Assembly (NCBI GenBank): GCA_934718145.1
Contig: CAKUZC010000078.1
Location: forward strand, 1-5,391
Length of the DNA: 5,391 nucleotides
Origin: an uncultured Eubacteriales bacterium
GTDB taxonomy: Bacteria; Bacillota; Clostridia; Oscillospirales; Acutalibacteraceae
Reading direction: 5' to 3'
The position numbers and the translations under genes were made by a program. Positions within the stretch are counted from its first letter, which is position 1. Each line of letters opens with the position of its first letter. The notes below the pieces were generated by a model that saw only the letters and a program-made list of their open reading frames with translations, made no database searches and was not told where the DNA came from. Below, piece by piece: positions 1-5,391 of the stretch.

Positions 1-245
1 CATTTTCGTTGGGAACAACCATCTATTTTTTGTATCTTAAGGATAAGGGAGAAATTAATGATGCCAGTCAGCTTAAGAGTAAAATAAATCAGTTAAAAAC
101 CAAAAATATTGAACAACTTAAATTGGATAATGAACAAGAAAAAAACCTTCTTGATTTTGTGCAAAAATGTGTTTGTTCAAACGAGAGTAGTCGTTTAAGC
201 GTAAAACAAGCTTTAAAACACCCTTTTATTACTAAAAAACAATAA
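1..245 (+). CDS. Ser/Thr protein kinase (Hanks type), C-terminal part only
   Basis: The reading frame is open to the left edge, so this is the 3' end of a longer gene. The TTG at 9-11 sits inside the protein and is not a start. Reading from base 3 the protein begins FSLGTTIYFL, which matches kinase subdomain IX (family pattern D-x-W-S-L-G-x-x-x-Y). It ends with SSRLSVKQALKHPFI, the classic subdomain XI (invariant Arg in R-x-[ST]/[SV], then the H-P-[FW]-[IF] end of the C-lobe). A charged, Lys-rich stretch lies between them where many kinases carry the G-helix region. Only four residues follow the HPFI motif, so this kinase has no C-terminal PASTA or sensor domain; anything else must be N-terminal and outside the window. 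Family knowledge: such enzymes transfer phosphate from ATP to Ser/Thr of proteins and serve in signalling, and some act in phage defence. The active-site loops are not in view, so activity cannot be judged. Confidence 0.8.
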   Translation, partial: FSLGTTIYFLYLKDKGEINDASQLKSKINQLKTKNIEQLKLDNEQEKNLLDFVQKCVCSNESSRLSVKQALKHPFITKKQ

Positions 246-250
246 AATTG

Positions 251-280
251 TCCCTCTATCTATAAATAGAGGGATTTTTA
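251..280. terminator. Rho-independent terminator between convergent genes
   Basis: A perfect 9-bp stem TCCCTCTAT / ATAGAGGGA (251-259 with 266-274) with the six-base loop CTATAA is followed by TTTTTA on the plus strand. It begins 5 nt after the kinase stop codon. On the minus strand the same hairpin is followed by CAATTTTATT, so it probably also ends the regulator gene that converges from the right. Confidence 0.85.
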
Positions 281-304
281 GCTTTAAATGAATATTATCT
301 TTAC

Positions 305-763
305 TTACTTTGAAGTTTGCTCACATTCAGGATAGTTGTAGCGCCAATCATCGTATTCTTCTTTTGTAATTTCTCCATTTCTCAGTTTTTGTGATTGTTT
401 TTTCCAATTACCTATCATATCAAGCATTATGGTATAATTTCTATTCATGCCTTTGTCCAAGTGTAGACAAACTTCACCGTCTAACTCCGTGACTTTTAAC
501 CCATACAAATCCTCTAAAACAAACAAAGTATGCATTAAACCTTCATAAGTGTCGATATTCGGTCCGGTAAGAGCACTTGGAGAGATGCCAAATATTTTTG
601 CAAAATTTTTAGATAAATCAGCTTTGGGGGTTCTGGAACCTGATTCATACTGAGCAATACGAATGTCCGCTGTTTTTTCCGGAAATCCCGCTTGCATGCC
701 GAGATATTTTTGAGTCATTCCTCTTAAATTTCTAAAAAAACGAATTCTTTGACCAATTGACAT
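305..763 (-). CDS. XRE-family helix-turn-helix transcriptional regulator
   Basis: This is a complete 152-residue DNA-binding protein. An HTH_3 (Cro/C1-type) domain covers about residues 4-66: RIRFFRNLRGMTQKYLG gives the first helices, and IAQYESGSRTPKADL is the recognition helix followed by the typical E-x-G-x-R-x-P turn. After it comes a region (about 72-110) and a short C-terminal segment (about 129-146) with G-E-I-T-K-E-E-Y-D-D-W, similar to SHOCT-like oligomerisation tails. From memory, close relatives with this whole layout are common in Clostridia, often on mobile elements. The ATG start is fixed by AAGGAG at 773-778, 9 nt upstream. The gene looks less AT-rich than its surroundings, which may point to recent transfer. 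It runs divergently from the restriction gene 464 nt away, so it could control that gene as well as itself, but no shared operator is evident. Its target and ligand are unknown. Confidence 0.85.
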   Translation of the reverse strand: MSIGQRIRFFRNLRGMTQKYLGMQAGFPEKTADIRIAQYESGSRTPKADLSKNFAKIFGISPSALTGPNIDTYEGLMHTLFVLEDLYGLKVTELDGEVCLHLDKGMNRNYTIMLDMIGNWKKQSQKLRNGEITKEEYDDWRYNYPECEQTSK

Positions 764-797
764 TTTATTATTCTCCTTAATTATATATTTCAGGTCT

Positions 798-827
798 AAT
801 ATAGCATATAAATTTAAGATTTGTCAA
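798..827 (-). promoter_or_regulatory. Promoter of the XRE regulator
   Basis: On the minus strand a perfect -35 TTGACA (822-827) and a -10 TATATT (798-803) are 18 nt apart. The -10 is preceded by TGC, giving an extended -10 (TG-n). The expected RNA start is near 791, leaving about 27 nt of leader that includes the AAGGAG site. An imperfect dyad (TATCA...TGACA, about 822-837) overlaps the -35 and could be a binding site for the regulator itself, which is speculative. Confidence 0.7.
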
Positions 828-1037
828 TATGGTGATAACAAAAAGGTTAAGATGTTTTTTGAAAAAATTTATTATCAAATACCTATTTTAAAAAATTAAT
901 GATAAAATATATGAGCTATTTTTTTGATTTTGAAACTAATATATAAAACTCGACAAATTTCAATATCCATAAATTTTAAATAATTTTTTGATTTTTATAC
1001 AGATAGTTTATGATGATAATTTTACATTTTTATTTTC

Positions 1038-1140
1038 TTAAAATTCTACCCATTCATCGTAAAACTCCATTATAAATCTTATAAAACCATCTTGATTTAC
1101 AAAAAATACACTCTCCCAACCACAAAAATTAATTTTATAT
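1038..1140 (-). pseudogene. Possible 3' remnant of a minus-strand gene
   Basis: Reading the minus strand, the last ~30 codons before the TAA at 1038-1040 give a protein-like sequence ending NQDGFIRFIMEFYDEWVEF. It has two Trp, several acidic residues and better composition than the AT-only sequence on either side. Further upstream the frame continues only as low-complexity Ile/Asn/Tyr codons through the promoter of the next gene. There is no Shine-Dalgarno site at its first possible start (a GTG at 1224-1226). If real, this is the cut-off tail of a gene whose front part has been lost. The parent family is not recognised, and it may be a chance frame. Confidence 0.25.
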
Positions 1141-1167
1141 AATAATTGAATATAAATAATAAAAATG

Positions 1168-1197
1168 TTACACTTATTTATAATTATTATGTATAAT
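1168..1197 (+). promoter_or_regulatory. Putative promoter of the DUF262-DUF1524 gene
   Basis: A perfect -10 TATAAT lies at 1192-1197. The best -35 candidates are weak: TTACAC at 1168-1173 with an 18-nt spacer, or GTTACA at 1167-1172 with 19. The RNA start would be near 1204, about 24 nt before the ATG. The weak -35 would suit a gene kept low or helped by an activator. Confidence 0.45.
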
Positions 1198-1211
1198 ACT
1201 GTATTCAATAT

Positions 1212-1218
1212 AAAGGAG
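1212..1218 (+). promoter_or_regulatory. Ribosome binding site that sets the restriction gene start
   Basis: AAAGGAG lies 9 nt before ATG 1228. The frame is open further upstream (to 1165 and beyond), but those codons are low-complexity, lack a ribosome site and overlap the promoter. The start is therefore placed at 1228. Confidence 0.85.
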
Positions 1219-1227
1219 TGTTTCACA

Positions 1228-2934
1228 ATGTCTACAACAATAAGTGTTAATAAACAAAATGTAAAACAATTTTTGGAAAGTGGTAAAGAAAAACTTTTTG
1301 TGATTCCGGAGTATCAAAGGCCTTATGCATGGACTATAGAACAAGTTGAGACTTTATTTGAAGATTTATGGGAATTTGCTTCAACAACTGGCGGATGTGA
1401 GAGAAATGGTACGTATTTTTTGGGAAGTATAGTATCTTATGAAAACGAAAACAACGAACAAGAAATAATTGATGGTCAACAGAGGATAACATCTCTATTT
1501 TTATTGTTAAGAGCTATTTATACAAAGTTACAAAAAGACGATACAAACAATGATTACGTCAAACACTTTATGGCAGAAATCGAACCTGTTATATGGAAAA
1601 CAGATAACGCTACTGGAAAAGCTGATTATAAAAAAATATTGCTAGAGTCTCGTGTGATAAATAACGAAGGCAATAATATTTTAAAAGATATATTGGAAAC
1701 AGGGAAATCAATTTCAGATGCCAAAGATAATTATTCAAAAAATTATAAAATTTTTCAAGAAATGTTCGATGAATACTCAGAAAAATATCCATTATCAATT
1801 TACGATTTTATATATACTGTGTTAAATCAAGCAATAGTATTGCCCATTAAAGCAGATAATCAAGATACTGCTTTAACTATTTTCTCTACCTTAAACGATA
1901 GAGGACTAGCTTTATCTGATTCAGATATTTTTAAGGCAAAAATATACAATAACAACAAAGATTCTGATAAAAAGAAACAATTCATTAATAAATGGAAAGA
2001 TTTAGACGAGCGAGCAAAAGATGTTAATGAAAGCATACAACAGTTATTTTATTACTACATGTTTTTTATTAGAGCAAATGAGAAAGATAGTCAAACAACT
2101 ACGCCGGGACTTAGAAAATATTATTCTTGGAATAAATTTTCAAGACTATATGATGAAAATTTAATGGATAATTTAAAAGAAATTTTAAATGTGTGGGCTG
2201 TAATAAATAAAAGAGAAATTATTGAATCAGAAAAATGGAGTAAAAATAATGAAATCTTACAAGCTTTGGATATATTGAGTTCATATCCAAACGAATTCTG
2301 GAAGTATCCTATCGTAATATATTACCTTACTCACAAATTTAAGGACGGTTTTGAAGAAAAGTTTTTAATTTTTATACGTAAATTAATTTCTGTACTACTG
2401 ATAAAATATTTAATCAAACCTACAATAAACGCTGTTAAAAGTGAAATTTTGCAATTAAACGTAAGTATTACAGAATCACCTACGCCTAAATTTAATTTTA
2501 AAAAAGACGATATATCCGGTTTAAAAGAAAATTTTAAAGTCCCAAGTCGTTATATAGTGCAAATGGTATTAAAAATTTTATCCTACAATAAACAAGAAAA
2601 TCTTTTACCCGAAAAATGGGAAATAGAACATATATTACCTCGTAAAAATGCAAATTCTTATTTTTTAAATGTTAAAAAAGATATTATAAAGGAAAAAATA
2701 GAGCATATCGGAAATAAACTTCCTTTTGAAAAAAAATTAAATATCCAAGCTGGTAATGGATACTTTAGAAAAAAGAAAGAAAAATATTCGGAATCTAAAA
2801 TTGTTATTACAAATCAAATGAGACATTCGAATAAAAGTGAATGGAAACTAAAAGACATAGATAAAAGAGATAATGAGATATTTTCAGAAATTTGCAATAC
2901 TTTAGACAAATGGGATAAAGAATACAAATTTTAA
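1228..2934 (+). CDS. DUF262-DUF1524 protein, GmrSD/SspE-type restriction enzyme
   Basis: A complete 568-residue protein with both halves of the GmrSD architecture in one chain. The N-terminal DUF262 (ParB/Srx-like, GmrS) part shows IPEYQRPYAW (26-35), YFLGSIV (63-69) and the signature IDGQQRITSL (81-90), which belongs to the nucleotide-hydrolysing site. NDRGLALSDSDIFKAKI (223-239) is another conserved block. A helical middle follows (about 250-450). The C-terminal DUF1524 (GmrD, His-Me finger nuclease) carries EIEHILP (465-471, His468 the likely catalytic base), IGNKLPFEKKLN (494-505) and FRKKKEKYSES (513-523). Family knowledge: these enzymes use nucleotide hydrolysis to license cutting or nicking of foreign DNA. 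GmrSD attacks glucosylated hydroxymethylcytosine DNA, and SspE and relatives respond to phosphorothioate-marked DNA. No methylase, dnd, ssp or BREX gene is in the window, so this looks like a stand-alone type IV-like enzyme. Its target modification cannot be read from the sequence. All key motifs are present, so it is probably active. Confidence 0.9.
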   Translation: MSTTISVNKQNVKQFLESGKEKLFVIPEYQRPYAWTIEQVETLFEDLWEFASTTGGCERNGTYFLGSIVSYENENNEQEIIDGQQRITSLFLLLRAIYTKLQKDDTNNDYVKHFMAEIEPVIWKTDNATGKADYKKILLESRVINNEGNNILKDILETGKSISDAKDNYSKNYKIFQEMFDEYSEKYPLSIYDFIYTVLNQAIVLPIKADNQDTALTIFSTLNDRGLALSDSDIFKAKIYNNNKDSDKKKQFINKWKDLDERAKDVNESIQQLFYYYMFFIRANEKDSQTTTPGLRKYYSWNKFSRLYDENLMDNLKEILNVWAVINKREIIESEKWSKNNEILQALDILSSYPNEFWKYPIVIYYLTHKFKDGFEEKFLIFIRKLISVLLIKYLIKPTINAVKSEILQLNVSITESPTPKFNFKKDDISGLKENFKVPSRYIVQMVLKILSYNKQENLLPEKWEIEHILPRKNANSYFLNVKKDIIKEKIEHIGNKLPFEKKLNIQAGNGYFRKKKEKYSESKIVITNQMRHSNKSEWKLKDIDKRDNEIFSEICNTLDKWDKEYKF

Positions 2935-2942
2935 CCTTTTAT

Positions 2943-2970
2943 AAAATTTATACATTCAAAATAAATTTTT
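2943..2970 (+). terminator. Weak AT-only hairpin after the restriction gene
   Basis: AAAATTTAT (2943-2951) and ATAAATTTT (2961-2969) form a 9-bp stem with a nine-base loop, starting 9 nt after the stop codon and ending in T-rich sequence. It contains no G-C pair, so it would be a weak terminator at best. Confidence 0.3.
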
Positions 2971-2973
2971 GTA

Positions 2974-3002
2974 TTTAATTAAAAATATTTTTGATATATA
3001 AT
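2974..3002 (+). promoter_or_regulatory. Putative promoter of the opine dehydrogenase-like gene
   Basis: A perfect -10 TATAAT lies at 2997-3002. The hexamer 17 nt upstream is TTTAAT (2974-2979), a poor -35. RNA would start near 3009, giving a leader of about 40 nt that contains the strong ribosome site. With the 115-nt gap before it, this suggests the gene is transcribed separately from the restriction gene. Confidence 0.4.
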
Positions 3003-3031
3003 ATGTTTATACTTAAAACACTATAGAATAA

Positions 3032-3040
3032 AAAGGAGGT
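3032..3040 (+). promoter_or_regulatory. Strong ribosome binding site for a GTG start
   Basis: AAAGGAGGT is a near-perfect match to the 16S rRNA tail and sits 10 nt before GTG 3050. The protein then begins directly with the Rossmann motif (MNIAVLGAGNGG), so this GTG is the right start although no ATG is available. Confidence 0.85.
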
Positions 3041-3049
3041 AAAAATTTA

Positions 3050-4078
3050 GTGAATATAGCTGTGTTAGGTGCTGGAAATGGAGGATGTGCAGTAGCTGCA
3101 GATATGTCTTTAAAAGGTCATAATGTAACTTTGATAAAAACTTCCGATTCTCTGCACAACAAAAATTTTGAATATCTGAAAAAAAATAATGGAAAAATAT
3201 CTTTAGTTGAAGACAACACAACTAAAAAAACATTTATTAAGACCGTTACTACTGATTTATCTCTTCTATCAGATTCAGATGTTGTCATAGTCTACATACA
3301 ATCAAGCTACCATGATCAACTGATAGAAAAAATAATACCTTATCTAAGATCCGAACAAATATTATTGTTTAATCCCGGTTATTTATCAACTGCTCTTGCC
3401 TTAAAACATAATATAAGACAAGATTTAATTATTGCAGAAGCAGAAAGTTCATTTGTAGATTGCAGAATTACAAATCCAGGAACAGTTAAAATATCATTTA
3501 GAAATAAAAATAATCCTATAGGTATATTTCCTCGCAATAAAAAGCAAAAAGCGATTAAAATTCTTGATAAAATTGGATATCCCTTTTCATATTTATCTTC
3601 TGTAGTTGAAGCAGGACTACATAATCCAAATTTGATAGTACATACTGTAGGGGCAATAATGAGCATTCCGAGAATCGAAAAAACAAACGGTAATTATGTT
3701 ATGTACCATGAAGTATTTACTCCCAGCGTTTGGAATATTTTAGAAAAACTTGATGAAGAAAAAATGAACATACTTAAAAGATTAGGGTTTGAGCCTCTTG
3801 CTTACGTAGACGCATGCAAAATACGAAACAGTCCCAATGATAACAGAAGTGCTAAAGAAGTATTTATGTGGTACGCTTTGCGCCCTACTGCAGTTCCTGG
3901 CCCAAAGGAAGTCGATTCAAGGTATATTTCAGAAGACGTACCTCAAGGATTGGTCATGCTTGAATCTCTTGGGCTACATTTGAATGTCAAAACGCCGATA
4001 GCAACATCATTAATCGAAATAGCAAGTGCAGCCATTTATTTTCAAAAGTTTATTTTTATATATTTCAAAAATATATAG
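3050..4078 (+). CDS. Octopine/nopaline (opine) dehydrogenase-family protein with altered C-terminus
   Basis: A 342-residue cytoplasmic NAD(P)-dependent oxidoreductase. The N-terminal Rossmann domain starts with GAGNGG (8-13), the G-x-G-x-x-G dinucleotide-binding loop, followed by VVIVYIQSSYH (78-88) and LLFNPG (105-110). The Octopine_DH domain follows, with HNPN (191-194), whose His matches the family's catalytic His, then the conserved RYISEDVPQGLV (291-302) and TPIATSLIEIASA (315-327). Family knowledge: members reductively condense an amino acid with a 2-oxo acid such as pyruvate, or run the reverse oxidation to break down opines. Substrates differ widely and cannot be assigned here. Oddity: after about residue 328 the protein ends YFQKFIFIYFKNI, encoded by AT-only sequence. 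Relatives as I recall them continue with a G-R-T-L-E-x-L-G segment. The gene may therefore be cut at its 3' end and read into foreign sequence. It converges on the next gene with only 13 nt between stops. Confidence 0.85.
   Translation: MNIAVLGAGNGGCAVAADMSLKGHNVTLIKTSDSLHNKNFEYLKKNNGKISLVEDNTTKKTFIKTVTTDLSLLSDSDVVIVYIQSSYHDQLIEKIIPYLRSEQILLFNPGYLSTALALKHNIRQDLIIAEAESSFVDCRITNPGTVKISFRNKNNPIGIFPRNKKQKAIKILDKIGYPFSYLSSVVEAGLHNPNLIVHTVGAIMSIPRIEKTNGNYVMYHEVFTPSVWNILEKLDEEKMNILKRLGFEPLAYVDACKIRNSPNDNRSAKEVFMWYALRPTAVPGPKEVDSRYISEDVPQGLVMLESLGLHLNVKTPIATSLIEIASAAIYFQKFIFIYFKNI
4057..4077. repeat. AT-only hairpin overlapping the opine dehydrogenase stop codon
   Basis: TATATATTT and AAATATATA form a perfect 9-bp stem with loop CAA. 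It covers the last codons and most of the TAG stop. No U-run follows on either strand, so it is not a standard terminator. It lies wholly in the atypical tail of the gene. Confidence 0.5.
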
Positions 4079-4091
4079 AATTTATGTAATA

Positions 4092-5102
4092 TCATACCGA
4101 AGAAAGAGCTCCACTAACAGCAATCATTCCAAAAAATAGACCCATCATTACAGCAAATGCAACTGTTATTGGAAAAAATATAATACATACGGTTACTAAA
4201 AATTTATGACGTTTTATTTTATTACCTAATCTCTTAAAGGGATTTTTAGCATCTTTATTTAGTTTATCGTATCTTTTAAAATACAAATTTGATATCTTTA
4301 GAACCTTATAAAAACCTGCCATATCCATTTTTTGGCCAGGTTCTGTCACTCCTACCCAATTTTTATATTCTGTTCCATTTTCATCAAGTACTCCATTTTC
4401 AGATATCAACTTTTTATACATACGTTTTATGTCTGAATCTATATTATTAAACTTGCTCACAATATCACCATATCCTTTAGGTTTTGATTCTGTTGTACCT
4501 GCATTTGCAACTGTCTCTATTTTCTTCCAACTACTTACAAAACCTTTATCTTGATTCTCATCACTAAGCAAAGATTTCACTTTTTCCACGTCACGAAAGC
4601 TTTTATATGCAGTATAAAGTGATCCTAATACACCAGTATTTTTACCTTTATTTTTATTATATATTGCATTTTTTAATGTTTTGCCAGTAACTAATCCAAA
4701 ATTTTTTAATAGTTCAGCTTTAATGTCTTTAGAAAGTTTCTTTGTTTTTTCGACCCCTTCTTTAAAATTATTATACATTCCTGGCTCTACTTCGTATTCT
4801 TGATATTCATCATCCATAAATTTTCTATATTTATATATTGTTTTTTTAGTTTTAGTTTGGAATGTATCAATTTCTTTGAGAATCTTCAAGGCTATTTTAT
4901 GTTCAGCATCTCTCCTTTTTTTATTTTCTTTTAAGCTTTTTTCTGCTCTTTTAATTAATTCTTCTAACTCATTTTTACACAATGATAATTTTTCATTATA
5001 AAGTTCAATTAATTCATCATTATCATCATTGTAACATTTTTTTAATTCTTTAAATTTTAGTTTTGCAAAATTAGTTTGATACCATTTTAACGCTTCTCCC
5101 AT
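4092..5102 (-). CDS. Unrecognised 336-aa protein with C-terminal membrane anchor
   Basis: I do not recognise this family. The ATG start is supported by AAAAGGAG (5113-5120), 10 nt upstream, and it ends at TGA. There is no signal peptide. Residues about 1-130 are highly charged and helical, rich in Lys and Glu, with heptad-like stretches near 30-80 (LIELYNEKLSLCKNELEEL) that suggest a coiled coil. A middle part (about 135-280) has no recognisable motif and contains a few Gly-rich turns (KPKGYGD at 207-213). A very basic stretch (KRLGNKIKRHK, 290-300) leads into about 34 hydrophobic residues (301-334) with Pro311 and several Gly. This could be one long or two short membrane helices, and only a few residues follow. 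The positive-inside rule puts the large N-terminal part in the cytoplasm, as in a tail-anchored protein. A membrane-acting effector or a pore-former is possible but unproven. Its promoter region is unusual (see the TA tract). Confidence 0.75.
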   Translation of the reverse strand: MGEALKWYQTNFAKLKFKELKKCYNDDNDELIELYNEKLSLCKNELEELIKRAEKSLKENKKRRDAEHKIALKILKEIDTFQTKTKKTIYKYRKFMDDEYQEYEVEPGMYNNFKEGVEKTKKLSKDIKAELLKNFGLVTGKTLKNAIYNKNKGKNTGVLGSLYTAYKSFRDVEKVKSLLSDENQDKGFVSSWKKIETVANAGTTESKPKGYGDIVSKFNNIDSDIKRMYKKLISENGVLDENGTEYKNWVGVTEPGQKMDMAGFYKVLKISNLYFKRYDKLNKDAKNPFKRLGNKIKRHKFLVTVCIIFFPITVAFAVMMGLFFGMIAVSGALSSV

Positions 5103-5112
5103 TTTATAGTCA

Positions 5113-5120
5113 CTCCTTTT
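5113..5120 (-). promoter_or_regulatory. Ribosome binding site of the membrane-anchored protein
   Basis: On the minus strand AAAAGGAG lies 10 nt before ATG 5102. The wider context AAAGGAGTG is identical to the site of the restriction gene at 1212-1220. Confidence 0.8.
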
Positions 5121-5125
5121 AATAT

Positions 5126-5169
5126 AAATTGATATAAATTTTACAAGCTAACTACATCTAAATTATATA
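5126..5169 (-). repeat. Leader repeat, inner copy
   Basis: This copy holds AAATTGATATAA(A)TTTTA at 5126-5143 and AGCTAACTACATCTAAAT plus TATATA to 5169, read on the plus strand. Both blocks recur in the same order in the outer copy (5189-5262). The second block differs only by a two-base insertion and one substitution. Confidence 0.75.
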
Positions 5170-5188
5170 GCTATTAAATATTTTTATT

Positions 5189-5190
<2 letters not shown>
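5162..5190 (-). promoter_or_regulatory. Proximal promoter candidate of the membrane-anchored protein
   Basis: On the minus strand TTAATA (5185-5190; four of six match the -35 consensus) and a perfect TATAAT (5162-5167) are 17 nt apart. RNA would start near 5155, about 50 nt before the ATG. If active, it would give basal expression independent of the outer TA-tract promoter. Confidence 0.45.
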
Positions 5191-5288
<98 letters not shown>

Positions 5289-5328
5289 GTTTTTTATTAA
5301 TTTATTATATAAATTCATTTTCAGACAT

Positions 5329-5363
5329 AAAAATAGCCTCATATGTTAGATATGAGACTTTTT
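5329..5363. terminator. Bidirectional-looking terminator near the right edge
   Basis: CTCATAT (5338-5344) and ATATGAG (5350-5356) form a stem with loop GTTAG, extended past one mismatch by AG/CT. It is flanked by AAAAA (5329-5333) on the left and TTTTT (5359-5363) on the right, so it can work on either strand. No plus-strand gene reads into it from within the window. It most likely ends a minus-strand gene beyond the right edge; one open frame there would end ...NKGYTIK at the TAA 5367-5369, but that is too short to call. Confidence 0.65.
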
Positions 5364-5391
5364 GTTTTATTTTATTGTATAGCCCTTATTG

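Larger units (their letters stand above)
764..1227. other. Divergent intergenic region of 464 nt
   Basis: The gap between the XRE regulator and the restriction gene is very AT-rich. It contains the minus-strand promoter near 798-827, the plus-strand promoter near 1168-1197 and a possible gene remnant near 1038-1140. From about 841 to 1037 I see only AT-rich sequence with short T- and A-runs, including TTTTTTGATTTT twice (near 920 and 984). I see no RNA gene, tRNA, CRISPR repeat or convincing ORF there. Confidence 0.6.

Noticed and set aside
9..11. TTG as a start codon of a short 78-residue gene
   Set aside because: The codons before it (Phe, Ser) continue the kinase subdomain IX motif and the frame is open to the edge, so this is an internal Leu of a partial gene.
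914..1000. Repeated TTTTTTGATTTT as a direct repeat or CRISPR-like element
   Set aside because: There are only two short T-rich copies, easily explained by composition; no regular spacing or spacers.
1165..1227. An N-terminal extension of 21 codons on the restriction protein
   Set aside because: The codons overlap the promoter, have no ribosome site and no family similarity, while ATG 1228 has AAAGGAG at 9 nt.
1610..1798. Minus-strand open frame inside the restriction gene
   Set aside because: It lies wholly antisense to a well supported gene, has low-complexity composition and no ribosome site.
3021..3221. Minus-strand open frame over the start of the opine dehydrogenase gene
   Set aside because: It is antisense to the conserved Rossmann region and rich in Leu/Phe/Tyr as expected from the reverse of AT-rich coding DNA.
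3379..3666. Minus-strand open frame inside the opine dehydrogenase gene
   Set aside because: It is an antisense shadow of the catalytic-domain coding sequence, with no ribosome site or recognisable motif.
4057..4077. Hairpin at the end of the opine dehydrogenase gene as a terminator
   Set aside because: The stem is AT-only and no T-run follows it on either strand.
5364..5391. C-terminal end of a minus-strand gene at the right edge
   Set aside because: Only about seven codons are visible and two frames are possible. The terminator hints at such a gene but the coding sequence cannot be supported.

Overview
The window is AT-rich bacterial DNA. It uses strong Shine-Dalgarno sites (AAGGAG or AAAGGAGG, 9-10 nt before the start), ATG and GTG starts, and TAA, TAG and TGA stops, so TGA is not recoded. 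The helix-turn-helix regulator resembles a family I associate with Clostridia and their mobile elements. The overall look is a low-GC gut-type bacterium (Firmicutes, or another low-GC gut lineage). I cannot name the species.

Layout, left to right. (1) The C-terminal end of a Hanks-type (eukaryote-like) Ser/Thr protein kinase enters from the left edge and stops at 245. It is followed by a good hairpin terminator at 251-280 that probably works in both directions. (2) A complete XRE-family regulator (305-763, minus strand) converges on that terminator and has its own near-consensus promoter. (3) An AT-rich gap of about 460 nt follows. It holds two divergent promoters and, near 1038-1140, what may be the decayed tail of another minus-strand gene. 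(4) A complete DUF262-DUF1524 protein (1228-2934, plus) has the architecture of single-chain GmrSD/SspE-type DNA restriction enzymes. (5) An octopine/nopaline (opine) dehydrogenase-family protein (3050-4078, plus) has a clear NAD-binding and catalytic core, but its last ~18 residues do not look like the family. (6) Thirteen bases later ends a convergent minus-strand gene (4092-5102). It encodes a 336-residue unrecognised protein with a charged helical N-terminal part and a hydrophobic C-terminal anchor. (7) The last ~290 nt hold the leader and promoters of that gene and an outer terminator.

The most striking feature is the control region of the unrecognised gene. A perfect TTGACA and a perfect TATAAT on the minus strand are separated by 22 nt made entirely of a TA dinucleotide tract (5257-5283). 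Loss of two or three TA units would bring the spacing to 18 or 16, so this looks like a slippage-driven on/off promoter. The leader downstream contains a second, imperfect copy of the same -10 and leader sequence, with a normally spaced promoter. An orphan Shine-Dalgarno-like sequence inside an inverted repeat lies in the outer copy.

Taken together, the kinase, XRE regulator, stand-alone restriction enzyme and phase-variable membrane protein look like an accessory or defence-type region assembled from pieces. The altered tail of the dehydrogenase and the gene fragment upstream of the restriction enzyme fit that view. That the genes work as one system is inference; no operon links them.
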